Positions 1 to 9,847 are shown, counted from the stretch's first letter. The stretch is 64,000 bases of DNA from Rheinheimera pacifica (GCF_024809855.1 NZ_JANUEM010000008.1:62001-126000), one strand, 5' to 3'. The notes: generated by a model not told the origin, from the sequence alone. Made by a program: numbers and translations.

Positions 1-181
1 TGCCATCCAGTTGTGGCATCATTACATCAAGAATAATTAAGTCAAACTGTTGTTGCTGGCAGCGGCGTAATCCGGTTGTTCCGTCATTAACAACAGTAAG
101 ATGAAAACCATCTTTTTGCAGATACTCTGCCAGTAAGGTGGTTAGTGCTACATCATCATCAATTAGTAATAACCGGATCAC
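1..181 (-). CDS. Response regulator, receiver domain (partial, 3' end outside window)
   Basis: Reading leftwards from a GTG at 181, about 60 residues are visible before the window edge. They form the first half of a CheY-like receiver: the acidic pair in LLIDDDVAL for metal binding, and the phospho-acceptor Asp in LIILDVMMPQLDG. A GAGG Shine-Dalgarno lies about 5 nt before the GTG. The N-terminus resembles CpxR/OmpR-class two-component regulators, so a winged-helix output domain is likely beyond the edge, but it cannot be seen. A partner kinase is not in the window. Confidence 0.85.
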   Translation of the reverse strand, partial: MIRLLLIDDDVALTTLLAEYLQKDGFHLTVVNDGTTGLRRCQQQQFDLIILDVMMPQLDG

Positions 182-202
182 AGCTACCTCAGGTATGGAA
201 AA

Positions 203-1549
203 TTAACGTAGTAAACTTAGTTTATAGCCACTGTTCCGGGTGTTATCGGGTTCGGCAACCAGCAAGTAATTACTGCCGGCAACAAACTGCAGCACTTCAG
301 ACTCTGCCAACAGTGTTTTGTTCTTATTGCTGTCGGTGTAAGTTAAATAAATTGTGTATTCGCCGTCAGGTACATTAATCTCTTTTTGTGCACCACTGTT
401 CAGTGATGTAATATAATACTCTGCTGTATCAATGGTTGCGTTTGGCGGTACGAAATAAACCCCTAACGCACTGTACGAAGTAATAGTATTTACCACGTTG
501 ATATCAAAATCATAAATCTGTGGTGCATTACTTTCTTCTACCACTATGGCGGCGGTATTGGCGCTGGCGTTTTGATACAGTACTACAGCTTTACTCTGGC
601 CCTGGTTTAATGTCATTAAGGCACTGTTTAAATAGAATACCCCTTGCTCATCAGTTGCTGATAACCGGTAGTCTTTTGCGGCTAATTCAACATAGTCTGA
701 CATGCTATCAACGGCTAATGAGGTAAAGGCGACACTGTCATTCAAATAAATGTCGCTGTTGCCGATGCTGTCAATACTGTTATACAAGCGGAATTGTGCC
801 TGGGCGGTCAAATCTGTCAGGTTGCCGACGGTTGTGGTGTTATTGATTACGTCTACCGCTATATTACCGGCTAATGGGCCTGAGGCAATACGGGGTACCA
901 GAACATACTCAGTGAGATACTGAAAATTGTATTTGGATGACTGGAACAAGATGTCACGGCTGCCAGCGGCCGTAATATAAATAATATAGTTACCACTATC
1001 AAATTCCAGAGCAGAGCTGATTTGGCTGTAGTTTAGTGTTGCCATCAGAGTTGCATCGTCAAAAGTAGCATCTGACTTACTTAAATAAATATCGTAGGCA
1101 CTGTCATCCGGTAATAAACTAACAACATATAGCTTAAACGTATCTGTCAGGCTGTCATCGCGCAAAAACTCCAGCTTTAGCAGTTCAGGGCTGTTGTAAT
1201 CTCCGGTTAGCAGTAGCAGGTGTTTGTAGCTTTGGCGCAGGCTCATACTGGTTTCCAGTATGCTAATATCATCACCATCACTGTTAAGGCGGCTTAGTTT
1301 AATATCGTAAGTTGCGGGCGTATAAGTTACTAATGATGTTGCGTCGGTATAAGTGGCAGAACCTGCTAACACGCTGCTGTCATCACTATTGGTCAGTATT
1401 AATCTGGTTGATGTACTGTTGGCAGAACCATTGTATAGCTGGATATAACTGCTGGTATAAGTGGCTGATGTGTCACCTGAACTGCTGCCACCGCAACCGG
1501 TTAATACAGCAGTGCCCAACAGTAGGGAGGTTAATAAAAAAATACGCAT
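203..1549 (-). CDS. DUF4397-type surface lipoprotein
   Basis: A 448-residue protein with a short signal peptide ending in a lipobox (LTGC, Cys about residue 19), followed by a Gly/Ser linker, so it should be lipid-anchored in the envelope. The rest is beta-rich and has repeated units of the type YIQLYNGSANS...LTNSDDSSVLAGSATY and RLYNSIDSIGNSDIYLND. These resemble DUF4397, a family of unknown function found in secreted and surface proteins. The start ATG is at 1549. It ends 21 nt before the response-regulator start, so the two could be co-transcribed. Function unknown. Confidence 0.75.
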   Translation of the reverse strand: MRIFLLTSLLLGTAVLTGCGGSSSGDTSATYTSSYIQLYNGSANSTSTRLILTNSDDSSVLAGSATYTDATSLVTYTPATYDIKLSRLNSDGDDISILETSMSLRQSYKHLLLLTGDYNSPELLKLEFLRDDSLTDTFKLYVVSLLPDDSAYDIYLSKSDATFDDATLMATLNYSQISSALEFDSGNYIIYITAAGSRDILFQSSKYNFQYLTEYVLVPRIASGPLAGNIAVDVINNTTTVGNLTDLTAQAQFRLYNSIDSIGNSDIYLNDSVAFTSLAVDSMSDYVELAAKDYRLSATDEQGVFYLNSALMTLNQGQSKAVVLYQNASANTAAIVVEESNAPQIYDFDINVVNTITSYSALGVYFVPPNATIDTAEYYITSLNSGAQKEINVPDGEYTIYLTYTDSNKNKTLLAESEVLQFVAGSNYLLVAEPDNTRNSGYKLSLLR

Positions 1550-1771
1550 AACGCCTCATAAAATTAAGTTTTTAACAGCGCTAAGAAGGCTTTTAATGTA
1601 TTCAGTTCATAGTTTTACCCAGCTTTACCTTGCTTAACCTATCTTAACGTTGTGTTTTTGAGTGTTAATAAGCGTTTTAAGGGTTTATTAGTTAACCTTC
1701 ATTGCCTTATTGTAAAGTATTGCTATTTTTAGGACTCGGATTCTCTGATCTTAAGTAAGGAATACACTGTT

Positions 1772-3325
1772 ATGCGCCGTAACATGCCGGTTACAAATAC
1801 CGAAAGAACGTTCCCGCCAAACCAGAAATTGATATCCAATACAGATCTTCATGGCAATATCCGACATTGTAACGACGCGTTTATCGCTATCAGTGGTTTT
1901 AGCAAAGATGAATTAATTGGCCAGCCACACAATATAGTACGCCATCCGGATATGCCGCCGCTGGCGTACAAAATAATGTGGGAACATTTAAAAGCCGGTA
2001 AGCCCTGGATGGGGCTGGTGAAAAACCGCAGTAAAAATGGCGACTATTACTGGGTTGATGCTTATGTTACTCCGGTAACAGAAAACGGCCGGGTTATAGG
2101 CTATGAGTCCGTGCGTTCCTGTCCTTCCCGCACAGATATTAAACGGGCAGAAAAGCTTTATACTGCCATTAACAACGGCAAGTTCCAAGCCCGGAATTTT
2201 CATCTTGGCGTAGCAAATATGCTTTTGGTAGTTGTGTTGGCAATAGCCGCTGCTTTGTATTTTACCGGTTTCACCGGTTGGTCTCAGCTACTGATCCTGC
2301 TAACGCTTCTGGGCTATGCGGTTTGGGCCAATCACAGCAAAAAAAGTGCGCTGGATAGCGTTAAAACGCTGCTGGCGAATTCATTCCGGCATGAACTGGC
2401 GGTAAAAACCTTTACTGATGATGAGCCCGGTGTAGGCGAGCTTAAAGTGGCGGTTATGAGCTCTAAAGCGCATTTAGGTGCGGTACTAAGCCGGATGGAA
2501 GATGCGGCTAAAAGCGTGTCTGAACAATCGGATCTTGGCCTGGAGTTGGCGCAATCTTCGATGAAGCTAATTAAACGCCAGCAGCAGGAAACCGAGCAGG
2601 CGGCTACCGCCATGCACGAAATGACAACTACCATCGCTGAAGTATCAAAGCATGTACAGGAAACGGCGGAGCGTGCTGAGCAATCAAACGAGTTGGCCGG
2701 GCGCAGCCGGCAAACGGCAGCAGTTACCCGCAAAGCTATTGAAGAGCTGCGCCAGACAGTGAATGAAATTAGCAGCTCAGTAACGGAAGTATCAGAGCAA
2801 ACCAAGAAAATTGCTACCGTAGCGCAGATGATAGAACAAATTGCTGAGCAAACTAATTTACTGGCATTAAATGCGGCTATTGAAGCGGCGCGTGCCGGCG
2901 ATCAGGGGCGTGGCTTTGCTGTTGTAGCCGATGAGGTGCGCAACCTAGCACGGCGCACGCAGGAGTCTACTAAAGAAATCCACCAGATTATCAGTGATTT
3001 AACTACCAGAGCTGATACTGCAGTACGGGTAGCCCAAAATGGCACCAGCGGTGCAGAAGCCGGGCTGATCCGGGTAAAAGAAACGGAAGAAATGCTATAT
3101 GGTATTTCAGACGCCGTGGGCAGTATTGCCAATATGGCTATTCAGATGGCGGCTGCGGTAGAACAGCAGGCAAATGTTGCTGATGAAGTTAATCAACAGG
3201 TAGTCAATATTTCCGGCCTGGCCAATAACACCTTGAGTGAGGCCGGTAATTCAGCCGACAGCATTAAACAATTGCAACAGGTATCTAATGAACTGCATGA
3301 GTTGGTAGTACGCTTTGCCAGATAG
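1772..3325 (+). CDS. Aer-like PAS-domain methyl-accepting chemotaxis protein
   Basis: A 517-residue energy-taxis receptor. Residues about 18-118 form a PAS domain closely resembling E. coli Aer, including [13 protein letters not shown] (RHPDMP at 57-62) and the [12 protein letters not shown] segment, so FAD binding and redox sensing are likely. A hydrophobic hairpin (about 148-188) anchors it in the inner membrane with no periplasmic domain. The C-terminal coiled coil carries the conserved MCP hairpin tip ([18 protein letters not shown], about 358-375) that contacts CheA/CheW. It is followed by a strong terminator. FAD binding is inferred from the family. Confidence 0.9.
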   Translation: MRRNMPVTNTERTFPPNQKLISNTDLHGNIRHCNDAFIAISGFSKDELIGQPHNIVRHPDMPPLAYKIMWEHLKAGKPWMGLVKNRSKNGDYYWVDAYVTPVTENGRVIGYESVRSCPSRTDIKRAEKLYTAINNGKFQARNFHLGVANMLLVVVLAIAAALYFTGFTGWSQLLILLTLLGYAVWANHSKKSALDSVKTLLANSFRHELAVKTFTDDEPGVGELKVAVMSSKAHLGAVLSRMEDAAKSVSEQSDLGLELAQSSMKLIKRQQQETEQAATAMHEMTTTIAEVSKHVQETAERAEQSNELAGRSRQTAAVTRKAIEELRQTVNEISSSVTEVSEQTKKIATVAQMIEQIAEQTNLLALNAAIEAARAGDQGRGFAVVADEVRNLARRTQESTKEIHQIISDLTTRADTAVRVAQNGTSGAEAGLIRVKETEEMLYGISDAVGSIANMAIQMAAAVEQQANVADEVNQQVVNISGLANNTLSEAGNSADSIKQLQQVSNELHELVVRFAR

Positions 3326-3328
3326 CGC

Positions 3329-3369
3329 AAACCACGCCCGTCCGGTTATACCGGGCGGCTGTGGTTTTA
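3329..3369. terminator. Rho-independent terminator after the Aer-like gene
   Basis: A long imperfect hairpin: AAACCAC on the left pairs with GTGGTTT on the right, with an inner CCGG-TTATA-CCGG stem, followed by TTTTAT. It lies between two convergent chemoreceptor genes and may serve both. Confidence 0.75.
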
Positions 3370-3391
3370 TTGTCAGTTAAACTACTTTTTG

Positions 3392-5353
3392 TCAGGCCAC
3401 TTTGAACTGAGAAGCTAATTGTTGTAGCTCGCTACCCAAGCGGCTTAAATCCGCACTGGCGGCAGCTGTTTCTTCACTGGCCGTGGCAGATTGATCGGCA
3501 ACGTCACGAATACTGAAAATGCTGCGATTGATTTGCTCAGCAACAGTACTTTGCTGTAGTGCAGCCGCGGCAATTTGCTGGTTCATCTGCTGGATACTGC
3601 CTACAGCACTGTTAATGGCATTAATCGCATCACCGGCATCGTCTGCACTTTCAAGGGTGCTGTCTGCCAGGCTGGCGCTTTTGCCCATGTTGTTTACTGC
3701 AGCTTCAGCTTTATGTTGTAAAGAACTGATCAGTTGCTCTATCTGTCCGGTTGACTCCTGAGTACGAAATGCCAGTGCCCGTACTTCTTCTGCCACAACT
3801 GAAAAACCTCTGCCAGCTTCACCGGCACGGGCTGCCTCTATCGCTGCATTCAGTGCCAGCAAGTTGGTTTGATCGGCAATACTTTTAATGACATCCAGCA
3901 CTGAGCCAATATTGTTACTTTGTTCCTTGAGCTCAGTAATGGCTTGTGCTGAACTTGCAACTTCATGGGCCAGTGTTTTAATTTGAGCCATGGTTTTCTG
4001 TACTACTTTTTCGCCAAGCATCGCCTGCTCGTTCGATTCAGTGGCGGCGGTTGAGGCGTCTTCAGCACTTCTGGCTACATCCTGCACTGTGGCTGTCATT
4101 TCATTCATTGCAGTAGCCACTTGTTCGGTTTCTTCTTTTTGCTGACTAACACCGGCAGAGTTTTGCTGAGAAATTGCTGCCATTTCTTCGGTAGCCGTTG
4201 CCAACTGAGCAATGCCAGAGGTTAAGCTGTTAATTAATTTGCGTAAGCTTACACTCATTTTTTGCATGGCCTGCATTAACTGGCCCGGCTCGTCATTTCT
4301 GTCGGTTGGTAAATCTTCGGTAATATCACCACCGGCAATTTTTTCGGCTACAGCAACGACACGCTGTAGTGGCGACACGATCATTTGTGTGATCAGTATT
4401 GCAGCCAGCAAACCAACAATGATAGCCACTGTTGCAGCAGATATAATAATTATTTCAAGCTTGTCAGATTCTTTTGCAAGCTGGGTTAGTTGTCGATTAG
4501 TCGCATCTGTTGCCTGGCTTACAGCATTGCGGGCGTGCTCCGTCATCCGTTGTTCTGTAAGATTGGCCTGTGCTATCGAGGTTTTATATTGCTCAAATTG
4601 AGTTTGGTAGTTGTTTACTTGTTGCTGCGTGTCATATAAACGCTGTTTAAGTACAGAATCAGTCAACGAATTGGCAAGACGGCTTAACTGGCTGCTAAGA
4701 GTATCAATTTGTGCTTTAACTGCGGCCGCATCCTGTTGTTGCTGGCGCAGTACAAAGTTTTTTTCGTCGCGTCGTACCGACAGCATAATTTGCGCAGCCT
4801 CACTTGCCAGATTGGAAAGTTGCAGTGCCTCTATACTACGTTGGTCAGCCGTTGTACGTATTTGCTCTACTGCCTGGCTACTTAGTTGCTGTTGTAGCTC
4901 GTTTAGTGCTTTAACCGCAAAGCGTGCGGCAGCTTCCATTTGATTTTGTGCTTCCTGATTAACACCAGCCTGAGCAATATAATCGGTTAGTTGCAGCTGA
5001 TAATTATTAGCGCTGTTTTCAAGTTGATTTAGCTGATCCAGGCTTTGTTTTGTTGAGAAGCCCGCCGCTGCTTTGGCTGAAAGTTGCAGAATATCCTTAA
5101 TATATTGTCCTGCGGTTTCTGCTGCGGCCTGATCATTGCGTAAGATAAAGTTTTTTTCCTGGATCCGCGCATCACTTACCATGGTGTTTATCTGGCTAAC
5201 CTGGTTCACCAATTCAAAACGGTTTACCAGATTATTCAGCGCCTGATAACTTAGAATGCTGATCGCCAGAGTGATTAACAAAATAGCGCTGAAACCACCA
5301 ATTAACTTTTTACGCACACTTAAATTGTTTAAATTTGTAGTTATCATTCCCAT
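3392..5353 (-). CDS. Methyl-accepting chemotaxis protein with HBM-type sensor domain
   Basis: About 653 residues. It has TM1 near residues 15-37, a roughly 260-residue helical periplasmic domain, TM2 near 300-325, a HAMP domain, and a cytoplasmic signalling coiled coil with the MCP tip [18 protein letters not shown]. The periplasmic part has two similar modules, VSDARIQEKNFILRND and VRRDEKNFVLRQQ. This is typical of the helical bimodular (HBM) domain, which binds organic acids in McpS-like receptors. A GTG lies further upstream at 5362; ATG 5353 is preferred because AAGG lies 8 nt before it. The ligand cannot be read from sequence. Confidence 0.88.
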   Translation of the reverse strand: MGMITTNLNNLSVRKKLIGGFSAILLITLAISILSYQALNNLVNRFELVNQVSQINTMVSDARIQEKNFILRNDQAAAETAGQYIKDILQLSAKAAAGFSTKQSLDQLNQLENSANNYQLQLTDYIAQAGVNQEAQNQMEAAARFAVKALNELQQQLSSQAVEQIRTTADQRSIEALQLSNLASEAAQIMLSVRRDEKNFVLRQQQQDAAAVKAQIDTLSSQLSRLANSLTDSVLKQRLYDTQQQVNNYQTQFEQYKTSIAQANLTEQRMTEHARNAVSQATDATNRQLTQLAKESDKLEIIIISAATVAIIVGLLAAILITQMIVSPLQRVVAVAEKIAGGDITEDLPTDRNDEPGQLMQAMQKMSVSLRKLINSLTSGIAQLATATEEMAAISQQNSAGVSQQKEETEQVATAMNEMTATVQDVARSAEDASTAATESNEQAMLGEKVVQKTMAQIKTLAHEVASSAQAITELKEQSNNIGSVLDVIKSIADQTNLLALNAAIEAARAGEAGRGFSVVAEEVRALAFRTQESTGQIEQLISSLQHKAEAAVNNMGKSASLADSTLESADDAGDAINAINSAVGSIQQMNQQIAAAALQQSTVAEQINRSIFSIRDVADQSATASEETAAASADLSRLGSELQQLASQFKVA

Positions 5354-5494
5354 GGGTTGCACCTTAAATGTTTAAGTATTTGTAAGCCATTGATTTAGAT
5401 CATTATAATCAAATTATCAGATTACGCTTAACAAATAGAACTGCAAGGAAGTTTTTACCAATTAGTGAAAAAATTTGATCAGTGGCAAGAAAAT

Positions 5495-5526
5495 AAAAAG
5501 GCCAGCAAGTGCTGGCCTTTGTTTTT
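5495..5526 (-). terminator. Terminator hairpin (GGCCAGC/GCTGGCC)
   Basis: AAAAAGGCCAGC, a four-base loop, then GCTGGCCTTT with T-runs on both sides. It lies just downstream of the small gene ending at 5544, for which it is the likely terminator, and could also work on the plus strand. Confidence 0.8.
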
Positions 5527-5543
5527 ATTACATAAAATATTAC

Positions 5544-5738
5544 TTACACCGTAATATTTATATTTTGACCCAGGTTGCCTACAGGGGATGAAGCCTGTAC
5601 CTGCTCAACCGATTGCATAGCACTTTGTACCAGCATGGTTGCCATTTTAGCTTCCTGGTTTTGCTGCTTTTTCGCCATTACGGCGCCCAGTACTTCAAAG
5701 CCCTGGTTTGACGCCGCAGCGCCAACGGATTGACTCAT
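5544..5738 (-). CDS. Small conserved-looking protein of unknown function (64 aa)
   Basis: A 64-residue protein starting MSQSVGAAASNQGFEVLGAV. It is rich in Ala, Gln, Met and Val, with no signal peptide or membrane segment. The middle (about 20-50) looks like one amphipathic helix, and the tail has a GNLGQNINITV strand. A good GGAGGT Shine-Dalgarno-like sequence precedes the ATG, and a strong terminator follows, so this is a real monocistronic gene. It faintly recalls the small putative motility proteins of the YjfB type, and chemoreceptors lie next to it, but the resemblance is too weak for a call. Confidence 0.65.
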   Translation of the reverse strand: MSQSVGAAASNQGFEVLGAVMAKKQQNQEAKMATMLVQSAMQSVEQVQASSPVGNLGQNINITV

Positions 5739-5823
5739 AGTTACCTCCTATGCCAATTCCTCAAGACTGTAACGGCAGGATGATAAATACCTTTAGCGTT
5801 TATTTAATTTTTAAGCATAAAAA

Positions 5824-5851
5824 AATGCCGCCCGTTGCAGCGGGCGGCATT
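5824..5851 (-). terminator. Terminator downstream of the DUF2726 gene
   Basis: Hairpin AATGCCGCCCG / CGGGCGGCATT with a six-base loop. On the minus strand it is followed by a run of T. It lies about 40 nt after the stop of the gene ending at 5889. Confidence 0.85.
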
Positions 5852-5888
5852 CCAACTTAGCGCGGAGTGACTCATTTCTCCAGGTGCG

Positions 5889-6542
5889 TTAAGAAGCCTG
5901 TATCAGCGCGGTTTGTTGCGCTTTAATCTGGGAGTGCGACAGCGCTGGCACCGGCAAAGTATTGCCGCCTGTCGTTGCCGGTTTTAGTGAGCGTACCGGC
6001 CGGGTAGGGCCTTTTTTCACTAAACCTTTAAACATTGGTTCGGGTTTGGTTACTGTTTTACCTAACCGGGCTGCAATGGCTGCCTGAATATCTGCTGCGG
6101 TATAACCCGCTTTTATTTTCATCCGCAGGTAAGGTACACCTGCTGCGTCCAGTGCGCCGTTAACAAACCAGTCGGGTACAGCCTTGTGGCCATCTTTGCT
6201 GGTATTGTTAACTAAATCCAGTACCGCTATTACGCTAAAATCCTGCGGATCACATAAAACAAAGTCCAGATACTTGGTATTTAGTTTGAGCATGGTGCTG
6301 GCGCGGGCTTTATCGCTGGTACCATTTTTAAGTTCGATAATATCTGCCAGTTTTACCCGGTTCATTACTTTGTAATCGTTAGCCACGGCCTTTTCCAGCA
6401 GTTGCATAAAAGAGCGTTCTACCGGGCTGAATAAGCTGTTCTTCTTCTGCACCGGGAAAGGGTTACCACTGTCAATAAAGCGGCTGGCTACCATAGCCAC
6501 AACGATGACTAACAGTAAAATTAACAGCAGGACAAATTCCAT
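5889..6542 (-). CDS. Membrane-anchored DUF2726 protein
   Basis: A 217-residue protein with one N-terminal membrane helix (about residues 2-19, LLLILLLVIVVAMVA) and a cytoplasmic DUF2726 domain (about 40-165: LFSPVERSFMQLLEKAV, then KYLDFVLCDPQDFSVIAVLDL, then AGVPYLRMKIKAGYTAADIQAAI). DUF2726 has a restriction-endonuclease-like topology in related proteins, and the D...VIAVLDL pattern fits, but activity is not established. The tail is basic, with Pro and Thr. A Shine-Dalgarno (GGAGGT) precedes ATG 6542. It is monocistronic, with its own terminator. Confidence 0.75.
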   Translation of the reverse strand: MEFVLLLILLLVIVVAMVASRFIDSGNPFPVQKKNSLFSPVERSFMQLLEKAVANDYKVMNRVKLADIIELKNGTSDKARASTMLKLNTKYLDFVLCDPQDFSVIAVLDLVNNTSKDGHKAVPDWFVNGALDAAGVPYLRMKIKAGYTAADIQAAIAARLGKTVTKPEPMFKGLVKKGPTRPVRSLKPATTGGNTLPVPALSHSQIKAQQTALIQAS

Positions 6543-6781
6543 GCATACCTCCGACAGAAAATTGACTGAATGCCTAATGCATCATAATACTGCGATAAAT
6601 AAAGCATAAGTTGTGCCATATTTTCTTGCGTAATCATCATTTTACTATTTATGCTGCGAATGGTTAGCATTGCCTGCATTAATACATTTTATAGTTGAAA
6701 AGCGCTTATAGTTAATGCCAGCCCTGATACCTGAAAGCCCTACCGGTAACCAGAGTACAGGTAGCAAAAAAGGACAGACTT

Positions 6782-8386
6782 ATGACAACAAGCATCAGCC
6801 GTGCCGGTTTAAGCATAAATGCGCCGTTAAATGACGGTTACGATACTATTCTGACAGAGCAGGCCTGCGCCTTGCTGGCAGTATTAACCCGTGAGTTTCG
6901 GCCTCGCTTAAAAGAGTTATTAGCCGCACGCCAAACAACACAGCAACGCTATGACACAGGTGCTCTGCCGGATTTTTTGCCACAAACGGCGAATATCCGC
7001 CAGTCTGACTGGCGCATAGCGCCAATACCGGCTGATTTGCAGGACCGGAGAGTGGAAATTACCGGCCCGGTTGATCGCAAAATGATCATTAACGCGCTAA
7101 ATGCTGATGTAAAAGTATTTATGGCTGACTTTGAAGACTCGCAGGCGCCAAGCTGGGCAGGGGTTATTGAAGGCCAGATCAACCTGCGCGATGCTAACCT
7201 GGGCACCATTAGTTATACCGACCCACAAAGTGGTAAGCATTATGCCTTAAAAGATGATCCGGCTTTGTTAATTGCCCGCGTGCGTGGTTTGCACCTGTGG
7301 GAAAAACACTTGCTGGTAGATGGCGAGCAAATTCCGGGAGCTCTGGTTGATTTTGCGCTGTATTTTTTGCACAACTACCAAACCCGTTTAGCAAGTGGCA
7401 GCGGTGTGTATTACTACCTGCCTAAGTTGCAAAGCCACCTGGAAGCAAAATGGTGGGATGATGTGTTTCGTTACACTGAGCAAAAGTTCAGCCTACCCAT
7501 TGGCACCATTCGCGCAACGGTATTAATTGAAACCCTGCCTGCCGTGTTTGAAATGGACGAAATCCTGTATATGTTGCGCGAGCATATAGTGGCACTTAAC
7601 TGCGGCCGTTGGGATTACATTTTCAGTTATATCAAAACGCTAAAAAATCACGCAGACAGAGTACTGCCCGACAGGCAGGTAGTTAGCATGAAGCAACCCT
7701 TTTTAAATGCCTATTCGCGCTTGCTGGTGAAAACCTGCCATAAGCGCGGCGCACTGGCAATGGGCGGTATGGCGGCTTTTATTCCAGCCAAAGATGCTGC
7801 AGAAAACGCTGCTATTTTGGCTAAGGTCACTGCAGATAAAGAGCTGGAGGCCAGTAATGGCCACGACGGTACCTGGGTAGCACACCCCGGCCTTGCCGCT
7901 ACCGCTAACGCGGTATTTGCTAAGTACCTGCCGGGCGGCAAGCAGAACCAATTGGATGTCAGCCGTGCAGAAGATGATGACGTTACCGCAGCACAGTTGC
8001 TTGAACCTTGTGATGGTGAGCGCACCGAAGAGGGTATGCGCACTAATATCCGGGTGGCGCTGCAATATATTGCTGCCTGGATCAGTGGTAAAGGCTGTGT
8101 GCCGATTTATGGTTTGATGGAAGATGCCGCGACGGCAGAGATTTCCCGCACCTCGATCTGGCAGTGGATTAAACATGGTAAAAGCTTAAGTAACGACAAG
8201 CTGATTACCAAAACCTTATTTGCGTCTATGTTAGAGGAAGAGGCAAAAGTGGTACGGGCAGAAGTAGGTGAAACGTTATGGGCAGAACAAAATTTTGCTA
8301 AAGCGCAAACTTTATTGCTTGATATCACGACTTCTGATCAGCTGGTAGATTTCCTGACCCTGCCAGCTTATCAGTTACTTGATTAA
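6782..8386 (+). CDS. aceB: Malate synthase A
   Basis: A 534-residue enzyme that condenses glyoxylate with acetyl-CoA to make malate in the glyoxylate shunt. Family signatures include FMADFEDSQAPSW (about 119-131), ATVLIETLPAVFEMDEI, LNCGRWDYIFSYIKT, GGMAAFIPAKD, and the C-terminal CVPIYGLMEDAATAEISR segment that carries the catalytic acid. Its length matches the A isoform (about 530 residues), not the larger G form. Shine-Dalgarno AAAAAGGA lies before ATG 6782. The partner gene aceA lies 1.5 kb downstream across a LysR regulator, so the two shunt genes are transcribed separately. Confidence 0.96.
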   Translation: MTTSISRAGLSINAPLNDGYDTILTEQACALLAVLTREFRPRLKELLAARQTTQQRYDTGALPDFLPQTANIRQSDWRIAPIPADLQDRRVEITGPVDRKMIINALNADVKVFMADFEDSQAPSWAGVIEGQINLRDANLGTISYTDPQSGKHYALKDDPALLIARVRGLHLWEKHLLVDGEQIPGALVDFALYFLHNYQTRLASGSGVYYYLPKLQSHLEAKWWDDVFRYTEQKFSLPIGTIRATVLIETLPAVFEMDEILYMLREHIVALNCGRWDYIFSYIKTLKNHADRVLPDRQVVSMKQPFLNAYSRLLVKTCHKRGALAMGGMAAFIPAKDAAENAAILAKVTADKELEASNGHDGTWVAHPGLAATANAVFAKYLPGGKQNQLDVSRAEDDDVTAAQLLEPCDGERTEEGMRTNIRVALQYIAAWISGKGCVPIYGLMEDAATAEISRTSIWQWIKHGKSLSNDKLITKTLFASMLEEEAKVVRAEVGETLWAEQNFAKAQTLLLDITTSDQLVDFLTLPAYQLLD

Positions 8387-8406
8387 CCTGAGTAAACCAT
8401 CAAAGC

Positions 8407-8439
8407 AAAAGGCGCTGACTTGCTGACAGCGCCTTTTTT
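8407..8439. terminator. Terminator after aceB
   Basis: AAAAGGCGCTG paired with CAGCGCC followed by TTTTTT; flanking A and T runs make it usable in both directions. It starts 20 nt after the aceB stop. Confidence 0.85.
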
Positions 8440-8490
8440 ATAGAGCCCCCTTGTTTTGCAGCGCGGAAAAGACCCTGTTGAAGGAGCCGG

Positions 8491-8644
8491 GGAGTGTCTG
8501 AGCCCTGCCGTAGGCAGTAGGGCGAGTTGCCCCGGCGAGTGAGGCTGGGTGTTTTACTAAGCCAGCAGTAAGGCTTCGGCTGCAACTCCCGCTTTGGCTC
8601 GCCACAGCAACTCGCTCACGCTTACGCACTCACTCAGACACTCT
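8491..8644. repeat. Imperfect long inverted-repeat element, about 150 bp
   Basis: The two ends match as inverted copies. GAGTGTCTGAG (8492-8502) faces CTCAGACACTC (8633-8643). Inside these, GCGAGTTGC (8522-8530) faces GCAACTCGC (8607-8615), and GGCGAG (8534-8539) faces CTCGCC (8598-8603). The whole can fold into one long hairpin with a smaller hairpin at its tip. It encodes no convincing protein and lies between aceB's terminator and the 3' end of the LysR gene. It looks like a dispersed intergenic repeat (REP/MITE-like) or a structured RNA; only one copy was noticed here. Confidence 0.6.
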
Positions 8645-8681
8645 GTGTCGACCAAATCGTGATTCCAGCCTTCGCTTGTTG

Positions 8682-9620
8682 TTAGTTCAGTTCATCTGCC
8701 GTTTCAACAATTAAGCGGCGGAACCAGATATGGCTGGCGTCCTGGTGCAGCAACGGGCTCCAAATCATCTTCAGTTCAATGGATGGTATGGCAAACGGTG
8801 GGTCCATAATGGCCATGCTACTATCATTCTCGTACAGGCGGGCGGCACGGCTTGGCAGGGTGGCAATTAAATCTATGCCTACAGCCAAATGCATTGCCAC
8901 ATGGTAGTTACGGGTAAATACTGAGATGCTGCGCTGTTTGCCCAATTTAGCCAGGGCTTCATCCACCCAGCCCAGTTTTTGCACGTCTTTGGGGTCCATA
9001 CCCACGCCCACGCCAAAGCCGGTTTTACTTACCCAAATATGCTGTGCTTTTAAGTAACTGTCTAAATTAAAGTTTTTCAGTACCGGGTTTTGTGTGTTAA
9101 TTAAGCAAGAGAAGCTATCACGCCATACCGTTTTTTGGTGAAACGATTGCGGCAACTGATCAAAACGGTTAATCGCCATATCTACCTTGCCGTTTTCAAC
9201 GTCATGAAAGGTGACATCGGACGGTGTCATAATATCCAGGCTGGTATGCGGTGCTTGTACGCGCATTTTCTTCAGTAATGCTGGTATTAATGTCGATGCC
9301 GCATAGTCACTGGCCATAATACGAAATACCCGCTGGCTGTTAAGCGGCTCAAAATCTTTGTTCGGTTGCAGCGTTTCTTCCAGTGTTAACAATACACCGC
9401 GTACTACCGGCGCCAGCTCGCGGGCTCTTTCTGTAGGCACCATGCCATCAGAAGTGCGCACCAGTATCGGATCATTAAGCAAGTCGCGCAGTCGTTTTAA
9501 GCCGTTACTCATGGCTGGCTGGGTGATATTAAGCCGGCTGGCTGCGCGGGTCACATTTTTTTCGCGCAGCAACACATCAAGGTACACCAGCAAATTCAAA
9601 TCCATTTTATTAATATTCAT
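8682..9620 (-). CDS. LysR-family transcriptional regulator
   Basis: A 312-residue regulator. The N-terminal winged helix-turn-helix (about 7-66: LNLLVYLDVLLREKNVTRAASRLNITQPAMSNGLKRLRD) is canonical. A periplasmic-binding-protein-like effector domain covers about 95-305. It lies between aceB and aceA, is convergent with aceB and divergent from aceA, and shares a 227-bp intergenic region with aceA. This makes control of the glyoxylate shunt the natural guess; the effector is unknown. ATG 9620 gives MNINKMDLNLL; an internal ATG five codons later is possible. Confidence 0.9.
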   Translation of the reverse strand: MNINKMDLNLLVYLDVLLREKNVTRAASRLNITQPAMSNGLKRLRDLLNDPILVRTSDGMVPTERARELAPVVRGVLLTLEETLQPNKDFEPLNSQRVFRIMASDYAASTLIPALLKKMRVQAPHTSLDIMTPSDVTFHDVENGKVDMAINRFDQLPQSFHQKTVWRDSFSCLINTQNPVLKNFNLDSYLKAQHIWVSKTGFGVGVGMDPKDVQKLGWVDEALAKLGKQRSISVFTRNYHVAMHLAVGIDLIATLPSRAARLYENDSSMAIMDPPFAIPSIELKMIWSPLLHQDASHIWFRRLIVETADELN

Positions 9621-9642
9621 TAGTTAAATAACCCAGCGATAT

Positions 9643-9659
9643 TTCATAACTGAACTGAA
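9643..9659. promoter_or_regulatory. Possible LysR-type operator between the regulator and aceA
   Basis: TTCA-N9-TGAA at 9643-9659 is an interrupted dyad containing a T-N11-A core of the LysR kind. It is 23 nt upstream of the regulator's start, in the divergent region with aceA. The dyad is short, so this is only a candidate. Confidence 0.25.
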
Positions 9660-9847
9660 TCATAGCATTAGCACAGAGGCCAGCGTCAAGCTGACTTTGG
9701 TATTAGTTGTGTGAATGGTCGGCATCACAAAAATCACCTTTATGAATTGCAAAAATGAAACCTATAGTGTAAGGCAACAGGTTACACATCAGCCTGATAA
9801 CAGTCAGCGTCCGGCAAGCCGGGCAATAAGCAAAAGAGGATACTGCT

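Noticed and set aside
8400..8629. Two minus-strand frames of 61 and 63 residues behind aceB
   Set aside because: They run through the terminator and the inverted-repeat element; their reading is a by-product of that repeat.
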